DNA of 64,000 nucleotides from Branchiostoma lanceolatum (lineage: Eukaryota > Chordata > Leptocardii > Amphioxiformes > Branchiostomatidae): the NCBI RefSeq assembly GCF_035083965.1, contig NC_089732.1:1718883-1782882 (forward strand), given 5' to 3'. Numbering within the stretch: the first letter of the stretch is position 1; each line of letters starts with the position of its first letter. Below the pieces are notes generated by a model. That model worked only from the letters and a program-made list of their open reading frames with translations, was not told the DNA's origin and ran no database searches. Positions 11,811 to 23,561 of the stretch are shown in pieces. A program made the translations under genes and the position numbers.

Positions 11811-14250
11811 TATCCCCTTTTTTATTATCCCAATGATTTGCCTTTAATAAAAGAGAAAACACATTTTAGGTGACTGATATGTTCCTTTATGATATGATTG
11901 TATGCACGAGTGCACATTTTTGCTTTCCCCTAAGAAAGCCAACTGTTGTTTTGGGTGTGTCATGCCTTATAACACTGTGCGCCAACAGTCTTTTGTAGGC
12001 ACCTATTTGCATGGCTTGAATATACAATATGCCCCAATGGAACTGAATAGCCACTAACTTACATTATGAATGGCACTGCAGGATTTTCCATTGCATCATG
12101 CCTAGTCAAAAGTCTTTTGTGTGTAGTGAAAGGTCACTGTCACTATTTATACGGTGCATGGGGCTTTCCATGCCTACGTTGACAACATTCTGTGTACCTG
12201 TGCAGCAGTCTTAAGTGTACCACTGTTACCTGATATGATGTTTACATCAAGGTTGCTGGGCTCAGTGAATGTCCAACACACTTGAACACGGGGTCGTATT
12301 CACATTGTAAGAGCCAACTTAGAAAGAACATCTCAGAGTCTTCATATTCATGTCTGAATAAATTTTGTTAACATGTGGTCTTTGCTAGGTCTGTTGTGTA
12401 CTTAAAATTGTAATGCATGACAATACTACATCAAATTTTATAGTTAAGCATTAGGCATGCCTGAGCCATTTGTTTCAGTAGACTAGCAGCCGCAGGTCAT
12501 GTTTCAGAAACCCCTGTAGCATGGTAACCTGTCAGGAATAGAAGTCTTGTTAATGTCTAAATCTCACCTGGATGTCTGAGACGTGTCTAAATCTCACCTG
12601 GATGTCTGAGACTTGTCTAAATCTCACCTAAATGTCTGAGACTTGCCTAAATCTCACCTAAATGTCTGAAACATTTCTAAATCTCACCTGGATGTCTGAG
12701 ACTCCACAGCTGTGAACCTGCCTGGGTAGGGACTTGTCTGTTTCTCCCTGTGCTGGCAAGAGTTCTGGGTTTTACTTCTGAATTTTACTGTGCCGCTCCT
12801 GGGACTTTCCACTGAGTCATGCCTAAAGTAATAATGTCAACAGTCTTTTGTGTACCTGGGTAAATAGCAACCTTGGACTGAAAGGCCCTTTATTACCTGG
12901 TGTGTTTACACTACGGCTCACTTGGTCTCTGTGAATGTTAGGCATACATATTAGGCCATGGGGAACATGCACAGTTTAACGGCCCGGTCAAAAAGAGAAC
13001 AGCTATATATTACCTGTCCCCATGTTTCATGTCTGAATAGTTCCTGTTAATAATTCTGACATTTGCTGGGTCTATTTTATACTTAAAAGTTTGTAATGCA
13101 TGGATTGTTATTTTTTACAAGAATTTGACAATATCATAGAGTTATTTATTTATCATTATTAAATTTTCAAACACCTGGATGGCTCTGCTGAGCTCTGTGA
13201 AGTTGTTTTTAAGGGGGTCCAGTCTAAAGAAACACACGTAAGATTCAACATTCTTTGATTGAAGTATACACAAAGAATACAAGTAAATTTCAACAGATTG
13301 TAACATATTAAGTAACACATGACAGGGTTTTGAAAAGTTAGTTAAGCACTTATGTCTAGGAATGCCTGTTCCATTGTTAACATGTTATAGTAGACACTTA
13401 AGCAGCCACAGGTCATGTTTAGCGAACCCTTTGAGTCTTGTAAAACCTATCAGGAATCAATGTCTTATTAAGTTATTGCCTCCATAAATGGTGATTATAT
13501 TTTAGGCAGTGTTTGCATGCCTGTCTCTTTGTCACCAAGATAGGAACTGTCAGATGGATGGATTGGTTTCATATTTGGTTGTGCCACAAAAATGGAACTG
13601 ATTAGATCTTTGGCCCTCTGGCATTTTTTTTGTACTGCAGTGGAACTTTTGGTTTTGATATATTGATATGTAAACCTTACCTTGATGGCTGAGGTTCCAC
13701 ACCTTGTCGAGATTTGCCTGTTTCTCCCCGTATATATATATATTATATAGTAGTGAGATCTCTGACTTAGGTGGCCTTGTGTTGTTGTTGGGATTTTCCA
13801 TTGAGTCACACCTCAGCCTGCTGTCCTTTTTATAGCTTAGTAAATACCAAGCTATTGATTACCCTGCATTGTACATGTTTTCACCTCTGGAGCTGCAATA
13901 CCTTTATATTCTGACAGGTGGCATCAAGCCTGCAGGTGTTTGCAGTACGGCAGTACCCTATGTCATAAGCTAAGAATTGTATTTTCTAAGTTTGTACCAT
14001 CTAATTTGTTTCTTTGTTCTTTTTCAGGAAGTATAATCCGCTGTATGAGGAGACTTGAGGAGTTGACGCAAAAAAATATGCCACACTGAGAAGGCCATCG
14101 GGAACACCGAGCTAGTTTGATGACGGTAAATTTTCTGTATACTAGTAGATATGATTATACCGTTACATTGACGTGGCTTGGAAGATGTATCGTGCACAAG
14201 ATGATGTGCAAGTGACGTCACAGGAAATGTTTCTAAAATGTGAGTTGTGA
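11811..14250 (-). repeat. Duplicated 5' flank of copy A
   Basis: The non-coding sequence upstream of copy A matches that upstream of copy B (about 20666-22250) almost from the start codon. For instance TTTATTATCCCAATGAT and AGAGAAAACACATTTTAGGTGACTGAT occur in both. Both flanks contain a GTCTAAATCTCACCTGGATGTCTGAG minisatellite and end near a shared GAGGAGACT stretch. The duplicated block therefore includes promoter and possible 5' non-coding exons. I cannot place a start of transcription. Confidence 0.7.
12553..12706. repeat. 30 bp minisatellite upstream of copy A
   Basis: About five tandem units of 30 bases, consensus GTCTAAATCTCACCTGGATGTCTGAGACTT with a few substitutions. A longer array of the same unit sits at the equivalent place upstream of copy B. 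Confidence 0.85.
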
Positions 14251-14743
14251 AGCCCTGGATGAAAGGAAACTAGTCGAGTAAACATTACACTGATCTTGAT
14301 TTTACTTATTTAATAAGAAATTTCTGTTTCTTTAAGCTTTTTCTAATGTTAACACCTACACATGACAAAAACAGTAATCCTTATAGTCCTCATCATCTGC
14401 ACTACTTTTATCATACCGAATATATCAATGTTATATTCTTCAGAATAAGCCAGGAAAAGCTGTGAACATGAAATTTATTTGCAATATACCTGTTGATAAT
14501 TTTGTTCTCCTCATCATTGCAACACGTGTCATATCCCTTTTTAACAATGTTTGAATAAAAGCTAAAAAAACAGATGGCATTTAAAACTGTCACTGATCAT
14601 AAAGAACAAGACTATACTGCTATGGGAATGAAGCAGTGTTTTCTTCCTGCTTTTCTTCAGGTATGATGACATTGTTAGAGTCTACATAATACATGATTGT
14701 GTGAGATAATGAATTAAATCTTGAATATTGAGGAGATTCTAAT

Positions 14744-17700
14744 TTATTTGAGGCTACTGATGATCCAGGCAATGTTTCTTTCAATTGCTTTTATCGATGG
14801 ATGACTTTTGTCCTGAGGGTAAACCTGTCTTGCCATAACCAGGGCTTCTTGGCAGAGACTGAGTGCTCTGCTATGATCACCAAGGTAGCACAATGTCAAC
14901 CCCAGGCCGGTCAGTGATTTGGCAATGTGAGGATGTGCTGTACTCTGACCATGGATCATCCTGTACATCTGTAGTGCCTGTTCATAGTATGTAATTGCTG
15001 CCTTGTAATCACCAAGGTTACACCAAGCTTCCCCTAGATTGGTGAGTAATGCAGCAATGTAAGGATGGGCTGAATTCATACCATAGATACTCCTGTACAT
15101 CTGCAATGCCTGTTCATGGTGGCTGATAGCTTTCCTGTAATAACCCAGGTTATCACAAGCTGTTCCCAGGTTGTTGAGTAAGATGGCAATGTTTGGATGT
15201 GGTGTACTCTGACCATGGATATTCCAGCGCATCTGCAGTGCCTGTTCATAGTAGCTGATTGCTTTTCTGTAATCACCCAGGTCGAACCAGGCTGTCCCCA
15301 GGTTGTTGAGTGAGTTGGAAATGTGAGGATGTGGTGTGCTCTGTCCATAGATACTCCAGTTCATCTGCAGTGCCTGTTCATGGTAGCTGATAGCTTTCCT
15401 ATTATTACCCAGGTCACTCCAGGTTGACCCAATGTTGTTAAGTGACAGGGCAATGGCAGGATGCGCTGTACTCTGACCATATATACTCCTGCGCATCTCC
15501 AGAGCCTGTCCTTGGTAAGTGATAGCTTTCCTGTAATCACCCAGGTTATACCAGGCTACCCCCAGATTGTTGAGTGAGGTGGCAATTTCAGGATGTGCTG
15601 TATTCTGACCATAGATGCTCCTTCTCATCTGTAGTACCAGTTCATGGTAACTGATAGCTTTCCTATAATCACCCAGGTTACCCCAGGTTTCCCCTAGCTT
15701 GTTGAGCGTGAAGGCAATGTCAGAATGTGCAGTACTCTTACCATGGATGCTCCTGTACATCTGCAGTGCCTGTTCATAGTAGCAGATTGCTTTCCTGTCA
15801 TCACCTAGACCACTCCAGGCTGACCCCAGGTTGTGGAGTGTGGCAGCAATGTCAATATGTGGTGTACTCTGACCATAGATAAGCCTGCACATCTGTAGTG
15901 CCTGCTCATTGTAGCTGGTAGCTTCCCTATAATCACCCTGGTGTTGCAAGGCCTTCCCCTTGTTGTGGAGTGTCCTGACAATGTCGGGATGTGCTGTACT
16001 CTTACCATGAATACTCCTAAACATCTGCAGTGCCTGTTCAGAATGGCTGACTGCTTTTCTGTAATCACCCAGGTTAAGACACAATCCTCCCAACCTGTCC
16101 AGTGAGGTGGCAATGTCAGGATGTGCTGTACTTTTACCATAGAAGGTCCTGTATATCTGCAGTGCCTGTTCCTGTTGGCTGATTGCTTTTCTGTGTTCAC
16201 CCAGGAGGTTCCAGACTATCCCCAGGTTGTCAAGTGACTGGGCAATGGCAAGATGTGTTGTATTCTCACCATAGATACGCTTGCGCATCTCCAGTGCCTG
16301 TTCATGGTAGCTGATTGCTTTCCTGTAATCATCCAGGTCTCTCCAGGCACTCCCCAGGTTGTTTAGTGTTGTGGCAATTTCAGGATGTGCGGTACACTGA
16401 CCATAGATACACCTGAATATCTGCAGTGACTGTTCATAGTAGCTGATTGCTTTCCTGCAATCACCTAGGTCACTCCAGACTGACCCCAGGTTGTTGAGTG
16501 AGATTGCAATGGCAGGATGTGCTGTACTCTGACCATAACTAATCGTGTACATCTTAAGTGCCTGTTCATGGAAGCTAGTAGCTTTCTTGTAATACCCAAG
16601 GTCCCTCCAGGATGTCCCAAGATTGTTTAGTGTTGTGGCGGTCACAGGATGTGCAGTGTTCTTACCATAGATACTCTTGTCCATCTGTAGTGCCTGTTCA
16701 TGGTAGGTGATTGCTGTCCTGTGATCGCCCAGATCATGCCAGGCTTCCCCCAGGTTGGTGAGTGAGCTGGCAATGTCATGATGTGGTGTAGTCTGTCCAT
16801 AGATACCCCTCTCCATCTGCAGTGCCTGTTCATAGTAGCTGATTGCTTTTCTTTGATTGCCCAGCTTGTGCCAGGCTATCCCCAGGTTGTTAAGTACTAT
16901 TGCAAGTTTTGGATGTGCTGTACTCTGGCCATAGATACCTCTACACATCTGCAGTGCCTGTTCATTGTAATTGATTCCATTTCTGTGATCACCTGTCCCC
17001 TGATAAGCAATTGCAATATCAATCAATAGCAGCAATTTCTCTATTTCAGTGTCATCAGCTTTCTTCTGAGCCTCCTGATAGCAGCTGATAGCCTGCTCAT
17101 ATTTACATAACTCGGCGTACATCACTCCTTTTACTCTTGGGGAATTGTCATAGAAATCAAAGGTTAGGTTAAGAAGTGATTCTTTTGTAGACCATTCTTT
17201 CAGAACACTTTTCAGAGGAACTACTGTGTAATAGTATCGGAAAAGCTGTTGGTCATTTGGTAGATGGAAAACCGGTGCTATAATTGCACTTCTGTGTGGG
17301 GATGAATCCTTTCCATGCAATGTTGTTTCCATTGAGGCCAAAGCCGACAGGTTTTCCTTCTGTCCCCCATTTGCAATGTAGGTTCTGAGCCTGAGTTCTG
17401 CTGAGATGCTAGTAAGCACTGTCAAGTCATGTGCAATGTTGGGGCTAATCACTTCTTGGTTTTCCATGTCCTCTATTGTTTTCCAAACTGTAGTAGGCAT
17501 AATGTACACATGTGAAGACAGTGCAATATAGTCCACTGCTACAGATGGGAAGCGATAAATTTCTTTCTTAACATCAATCAGCTTTGCTGTAACTGCTTGC
17601 ATATTACTGTTACAGTAGGTTTTTATATCTTCCTTCATTGTCTCCTGTGCCAGTTGTTCGGCCATTTTCCCTCCATCAGCTTGTAGTATATTTGCTGTGA

Positions 17701-20665
17701 TGGCCTTGTATGTTCCCATCAAATCCTGGTCTCCCGCTATCAGGCATGGGTTTCTCAAAATAGTGGCAAGGTGATATCCTTCCTTCAGGTAAAATGTGGC
17801 ATCATTCTGTAGTTTTGAAACCATGTTTTCAGGGGTGCAGATGAGTTCACTTGTTGGTTCATTCAAAGTTCCCTGTCTGCCCAGTGGAGTCTTGCTTGCC
17901 TTTGGCATGGAACCATCAAATGCAAACCCACGAGGTGTAACAGAGTCATAGTACCAGTCATCAAGTGGATTCTCTGAGTAGAATTCGTTGAGAGATTTTA
18001 TTCCCAATGCTGGGAGAATAGTTTCTCCCAGGTTGACCACCTTGAGGTGTAGATAGTGGGTCAGGTTGCGGAAATATACCAGAAATTCTTCACTTTCTTC
18101 TTCTACCAAGATGGCAAACTCCAGGTCTGAGTATGGAGTTACCAGTCCTGTGGCCTGTGAACCCAAACCTATCAGGGCATACTTACAGGGAGGGGGACCC
18201 ATTAACCCAATACACTCTTCTACAAGCAGGCTGATGAACTCCTTCCTTTGTTGTGCAATGTTCTCGAACAACTGTCTGACAGCCTGAGCTCGTTTTGCCT
18301 CTATCTCTCTGACACATGGGTCGTCCTCATCATGTACGTAGGGATTCAGCTGCTGGTCAATGGTTTCCATCTCCAGCTTGATCTGGTCTCGCATCTCCTT
18401 CAGCTTCTTCTTGTGCTTTTCTGTGTTGTCTTGGCTCACATTGTGATGAATATTTAAGACACAAATAAGAAATGACATGTCTACTTCTCTAATAGTTTTT
18501 GCTATGTTACCATTGAGGGCTTTGTTCTTTGACCTGGCTATTGCTGCATTGTAGAGTGCTGCTGCTTTGACAAAGTCTCCCCCGTCTCCTGTCTGCTGAC
18601 CTCGCTTACTGTAGACATCCCCCACCTTGCACAGGGGCTCCACCTCTCTCTGGTACTGCTGGGCTGTGGGGTCTGGGAGAAAGAATTTGTTGTTTGGCAA
18701 ATAACCTTAAGTCTATCTTTTGGTACTGGATACAACTACTGTAGGTATCCTATCTAAAAGAAATATTGCAGACACTTTATCCACGCATATTGTTTGATAC
18801 ACAGTAATATCATTGTCAACATGATCCTGAATTGTGGTCTTGCAATAAGCAATCAGGCTTTCATTTACTCATTAGAATTATTCTAGGCAAATTACGGAAC
18901 TTAAAAGCACCATACGGTACTACATGGCTGTCTGTTATATAAACCAATTCTAAGCATATCATCTACTTCTTAGCATAATGTTCACCTCACTTGGTTTCTC
19001 TTACCTTTTACATGTACCGTCTTGAGTGCTGCTGCAAAGTGCTGCTCTGCTGAGTCCAGGTCTGCCCTTGCAAGGGAGGATTCACCTTCCTTAAGGCTGT
19101 CATTGTACTGCCTTTGAATGAAACGCAATGGTTTAGGGTATTGTAGGTAGACATGCATTGGCACACTTGAACATTATCATTCTAAAATAGTGAATATCAC
19201 ATTAGTGACACTGTTATCAAGCAAGCCAATGAAACCACATATTTCTACTTGAATTATCACAACAAAATTACACCAAGGCTGACTCATATTGCAGTTATTG
19301 TTCTATCTGCAGAAATCAGGTCACTTATGGATTTAGATTTTTCTCATTTCAAGGTTCTCATAAATGAAGTTCCTAGTAACGTTTCCCCACCTTGTTATGT
19401 CTAGATGTTGGTCCTGAATGATGTCAGTTTTTGTGGTGTTCCTTGACTGGGACTCCATGCATGGTCTTCTTTTTCTTTGTTTCTTTATTGTTGGTTTCTG
19501 CATAATTCAAGACCGATTGTCAACATCTGTATTTATCTAATTGTTCATGGTTGTGTGTGTGTGTGTGTGTGTTTATAGCTTGAGCATGTTTATGCTTGCT
19601 TTTGTGTGCATGTTCTTGCATAATGCTTGTAAGTGCATGCGTGTGCGTGCGTGCGGGTGTATGTGTGTGTGTACATGTATTACAGTGTATTTGTGTTCGT
19701 TTGTGTGTATGTGTTTGTGAGTGTGTATACAAGACTGTGTGTATATGACTTTTGGATCAATGTGCATTTCGTATGTGTGTGCAAGTGTGCATAATGTGCA
19801 CATGTGCGAGTGTGAGTGTACAGTGATGATATATCATATCCATGTCTAATTTGCATTTAGTGTGGTACCATGTGATGTTGGGCTTTAGAGTAGTTTAACA
19901 CATTATAAATTGCCTAAGCTGACTAGAATACATCACAATTGCTAAATAAAACTACTGGTAACCTTTTCCAACTCTTCCCTGATCCTCTCCATGTATCTGA
20001 TGCGATGTTCTAGAGTTGGTTTTGTCCCCGGATCCCCACATCTTGTCAGGGCTTTGTTGTACATCGCAGCTGCCTTGGAGAACTGGGATACATCAGAGGT
20101 TTTCTTGCCTTTCTCAAGATAGAGGTCCCCAAGTGACTTTAGAACTGCAAGCTCCAAGAACAAGTCACTTTTCCTTATAGCTGTCACTAATGTCTCTGTG
20201 TAAGTCTGTTCAACAGAGTTCCAGGGTTTACCGACTCTCTTGTCTAGTTTTGCACAAATCTCTGCCACCCTTAAGACATTACTGTCAGCAGTACCCCAGT
20301 AGTCTGGTGACAACCACCGGAAGTGTGGAGTGTACCCCTGCAGCAGTTGTCTGGAGAGTTTCTCCATGTAGCCGATACGATGTTCCAGTGTTTGTCCCAT
20401 CTCTGGATCTGTGCAGCGCAGTAGGGCAGCAGCATACAGGGCAGCAGCCTTGTCAAACTCTGCTGAGTCTTTACCCAGCTTGCCCTTTTGAAGATGCAGG
20501 TCTCCAAGACTTTTCAGGACTTCCACTTCCATAGAGTTCCTTGGAAATAATTGCTTCTCGCAGTGCTTGTCCATACCTGACTTCTTTGCCATGTTGACTG
20601 TTGCAGGATAACTCCAAGTTCTGTAGCATGTTAAAGGCCAGGCTGCTCATATTGATGTCAGTCAT
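14744..20665 (-). CDS. Nucleotidyltransferase-like TPR protein, copy B
   Basis: Exons 20665-19963, 19497-19391, 19111-19005 and 18672-14744 match copy A in order, phase and domain content. The protein has N-terminal KSLGDL/KAAALY modules, a GLGS...[11 protein letters not shown] nucleotidyltransferase-like core, then 16-17 TPRs of 42 residues, ending in [15 protein letters not shown]. Exon 1 carries an indel relative to copy A near 20535 (about two bases missing), so the start homologous to copy A (ATG at 20665) runs out of frame. An ATG at 20532 ([12 protein letters not shown]) restores the conserved frame and gives 1,570 residues; one at 20592 gives 1,590. Either the protein starts downstream or the gene is newly damaged. 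The 3.9 kb TPR exon has no stop, which favours function. Confidence 0.75.
19550..19825. repeat. TG-rich microsatellite
   Basis: A run of GTGTGTGTGT and interrupted TGTG/TGCG units in the intron between exons 1 and 2 of copy B. ORFs of histidine/threonine-rich composition on the minus strand are artefacts of it. Confidence 0.85.
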
Positions 20666-22250
20666 TCTCCCTTTTTTATTATCCCAATGATCAGCCTTTG
20701 ATAAAAGAGAAAACACATTTTAGGTGACTGATACATGTATGTTCCTCTATATGACATGATTGTATGTTCCAGTGCACATTTTTGCTTCCCCCTAAGCAAG
20801 CCAGCTGTTGTTTTGGTCTGTTGCTTCAACTGAGTCTTTTGTATGCTCCTTTTCGTATGACTTGGATTGTACAAAAATGTACAATATGCCCCCATGGAGC
20901 TCTAAGGCAACTTACATTATGGCACTCTTTGACAACATTCTGTGTACTCGTTCAGCAGTCTTTAGTGTACCACTTGTTACCGGATATGATGTTTACATCA
21001 AGGTTACTGGGCTTCGTAAATGTCCTGGCACACTAATGTGGAAATATTCACACTGTAAAAACCAACTTAGAAAGAAAATCTCTTCATATTTCATGTCTAA
21101 ATAATTTTTTTTGACATGTGGTCTTTGCTATATATATAGGTCTGTTGTTTTCTTTCAAACTTGTAATGCATAACAATACTACAACAACATTTATTTAGTT
21201 AAGCGTTAGGCATGCCTGAGCTCTTTATAACAATTCTGCTCCACTCGACTAAGCGCAGCCACAGGTTTCAGTAAGCCCAAACCTGCCCGGAATAGAAGTA
21301 TTGTTTTGTCTAAATGTCACCTGTATGTCTGAGATGTGTCTAAATATCACATGTAGGTCTGAGACGTGTCTAAATATCACCTGTATGTCTGAGATGTGTC
21401 TAAATATCACATGTAGGTCTGAGACGTGTCTAAATATCACCTGTATGTCTGAGACTCACCTGGATATCTGAGACGTGTCTAAATATCACCTGTATGTCTG
21501 AGACTCACCTGGATGTCTGGGACGTGTCTTAATCTCACCTGGATGTCTGAGAATCCACAGCTGTGAACCTGCCTGGGTAGAGACAATGCCTGGGTAGAGA
21601 CTCTGACAAAACTCCCTGCTTCACTTCTGGGTTTTTCCCTTTGACTCAGATGGGACTTTCCACTACGTCATGCCTTAAACATTGTGTGTAAACAGTCTTT
21701 TGTGTGAACAAACTATGCCCCAGGGCACAGTAAAGGCCTTATTTGTTTATGCCACGGTTCACTGGATTCACTCATGCTGTAGGGAAACATGCACACACCG
21801 TACCACTACGGGGACTTTTCCATGCATGGAGTCATGTCTACGTCAACAGTCTTTGTATGGGTTTAGTCAATTATTTACTTAAATGTTTACACAATGGTCC
21901 TGGGCCCTGTGACAGTCAGCAGGTAGGGTGCATGCAAAATGCACCTGGACACAAAGAAATCTTAGTTTTCGGAACAATTCATGATCAGTACATCTGTGCA
22001 ATGATCCAATGATGGACTTTCCACTGTCAATAATTAATATTGATTAATGCTTTTGTCAGCTGCTTTACTTTTTTCACATGCGTGACTGCAGTGCCATTGT
22101 ATTCTACAGGGTGGCATGCATCATGCTATGTGCTTTACTTGCAGACTACCCTTTGTATTTTGACGTCATTCCCAAAGAAGTTTTAACTACTGCATGAGGA
22201 GACTCCATTAGTTGATAGGATTATTGTGCCACGCTGCTAACTAAAGGTAA
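20666..22250 (-). repeat. Duplicated 5' flank of copy B
   Basis: Homologous to 11811-14250 upstream of copy A, including the minisatellite and the distal GAGGAGACT motif, but about 0.9 kb shorter. It marks the upstream limit of the tandem duplication unit of roughly 8 kb. Confidence 0.7.
21305..21552. repeat. 30 bp minisatellite upstream of copy B
   Basis: About eight tandem units of GTCTAAATATCACCTGTATGTCTGAGACGT, with two alternating variants (ATGTAGGTCTGAGACG and CTGTATGTCTGAGATG). It is an expanded relative of the array at 12553-12706. The minus-strand ORF through it, which repeats a short phrase, is not a gene. Confidence 0.85.
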
Positions 22251-23428
22251 AGCTGAATTACCAATAAATGGAAAAAAAAACACCAGAACTATATATATCA
22301 TTACTTTCGTAGCAAAAGAGCTATCTACCACCCCAAAATTGTGACCATGGTAATAATTGTCCTACCTTTGACCTTAGCATAACTGGCATAACTAGAACAT
22401 GAGATATAAAAACCGGAAGCTCCACTGGAGTTCCTAGGGAAGCCGCTTGGGGACCCAAAATCTAATCGTTTCCATTTTTGTCATACCCTAGCAACGCATA
22501 ACATTCATGTAAAGTTTTGACAATTTCAAATCTTTCATGTCATCACAGGTGGAGATTGAATTTTATTTTCATATCATTTATTCTTTATTAAGCTACTCAG
22601 AGCCATTATGTACTAAAGGTGACTAAACGCAGTCATGGATGAGGGTATCATCCAACATGGAACGGCCTATCAACAAATATGAATAACAATATGAATATGT
22701 CTTCCTACGCCTTGCATCAAATGTTTCAGTTGTATGGTGAACAAACATTTTACGGCAGAGGCATATATATTTATAAGTAATGCGATTTCAAAGCAGTTAT
22801 TGTGCATGGGCTACACAACATTTGGATAGAATACACAGGGAGTTCCAGAGTTGGGCACCGAACATTGGAGAACACTTTAAGCAAAACACAAGCAATGGAG
22901 CGAAAAAGTAAATTTTGCGATGACTGTATCTAGTCAAACAAAAACTCAGTCATTGTAATTTAACATAGCATTTGAATGAATAGTGAGCCAAACAAAAGGA
23001 GATAACAAATTACATTTTGTATAACTTTACGTCAAATTTACATGTTTTAATCGTCAGTACCATTGTTGATGCTGCTTTGAAGACAACCCACGCACTTTGA
23101 TATAAAGTTTACATGATGTCAAACATTGCAGTGTGTCTTTTTATAATACAGCCCAACTGTGTAAAAAAATTGAATGAATGTTTATGGTCATGGCCCTGTT
23201 GATAAGCTTAAGTGATCTTATCTAAGGATTATTCAACATGCTTTGTATTACATAGTATTAGATAGTATGTGAGGAATGAGACTATATATTATAGACCTCC
23301 ATTTGCCATGCACTTGCATTTACAGGTGTGGCTTTAAAACATATTCATGGTGGAGTTATTGCATTCCGATGACATCATACACCCTATCAGGATTATCTTC
23401 TCATGACAAGAATTTCCAGGGCCCTGGT
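22251..23428. other. Intergenic region, nothing recognised
   Basis: AT-rich sequence between the head of the minus-strand NTase-TPR pair and the plus-strand receptor gene. I see no exon, RNA gene or clear repeat. It should contain promoters of the divergently oriented genes. Confidence 0.5.
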
Positions 23429-23436
23429 TATATAAG
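23429..23436 (+). promoter_or_regulatory. TATA box of the chimeric receptor gene
   Basis: TATATAAG lies about 130 bases upstream of the initiator ATG at 23562, flanked by G-rich sequence (CCTGGT before, AGCG after). A transcription start around 23460 would give a 5' UTR of about 100 bases. The sequence supports a classical TATA promoter; the exact start is inference. Confidence 0.55.
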
Positions 23437-23561
23437 AGCGTTTTCATTGCTTAGCGTTAACTTCCGTTTCTAGATACGTAAGTCGTAGAACGCTCGGGTT
23501 TTTGCTCTGCAACGAAGCTTCAGTAATTCCTGTGGAGGTTGAGAACCACAGACCCAGCCAG

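Noticed and set aside
12553-12706. Regular 30-base repeats considered as a CRISPR-like array
   Set aside because: The units are contiguous with no unique spacers, and the locus is eukaryotic; it is a minisatellite.
19520-19803. His/Thr-rich minus-strand ORFs
   Set aside because: Artefacts of a TG microsatellite inside an intron of copy B.
21249-21440. Minus-strand ORF with a repeating HVSDLHVIFRHISDIQ phrase
   Set aside because: It lies entirely in the 30-base minisatellite upstream of copy B.
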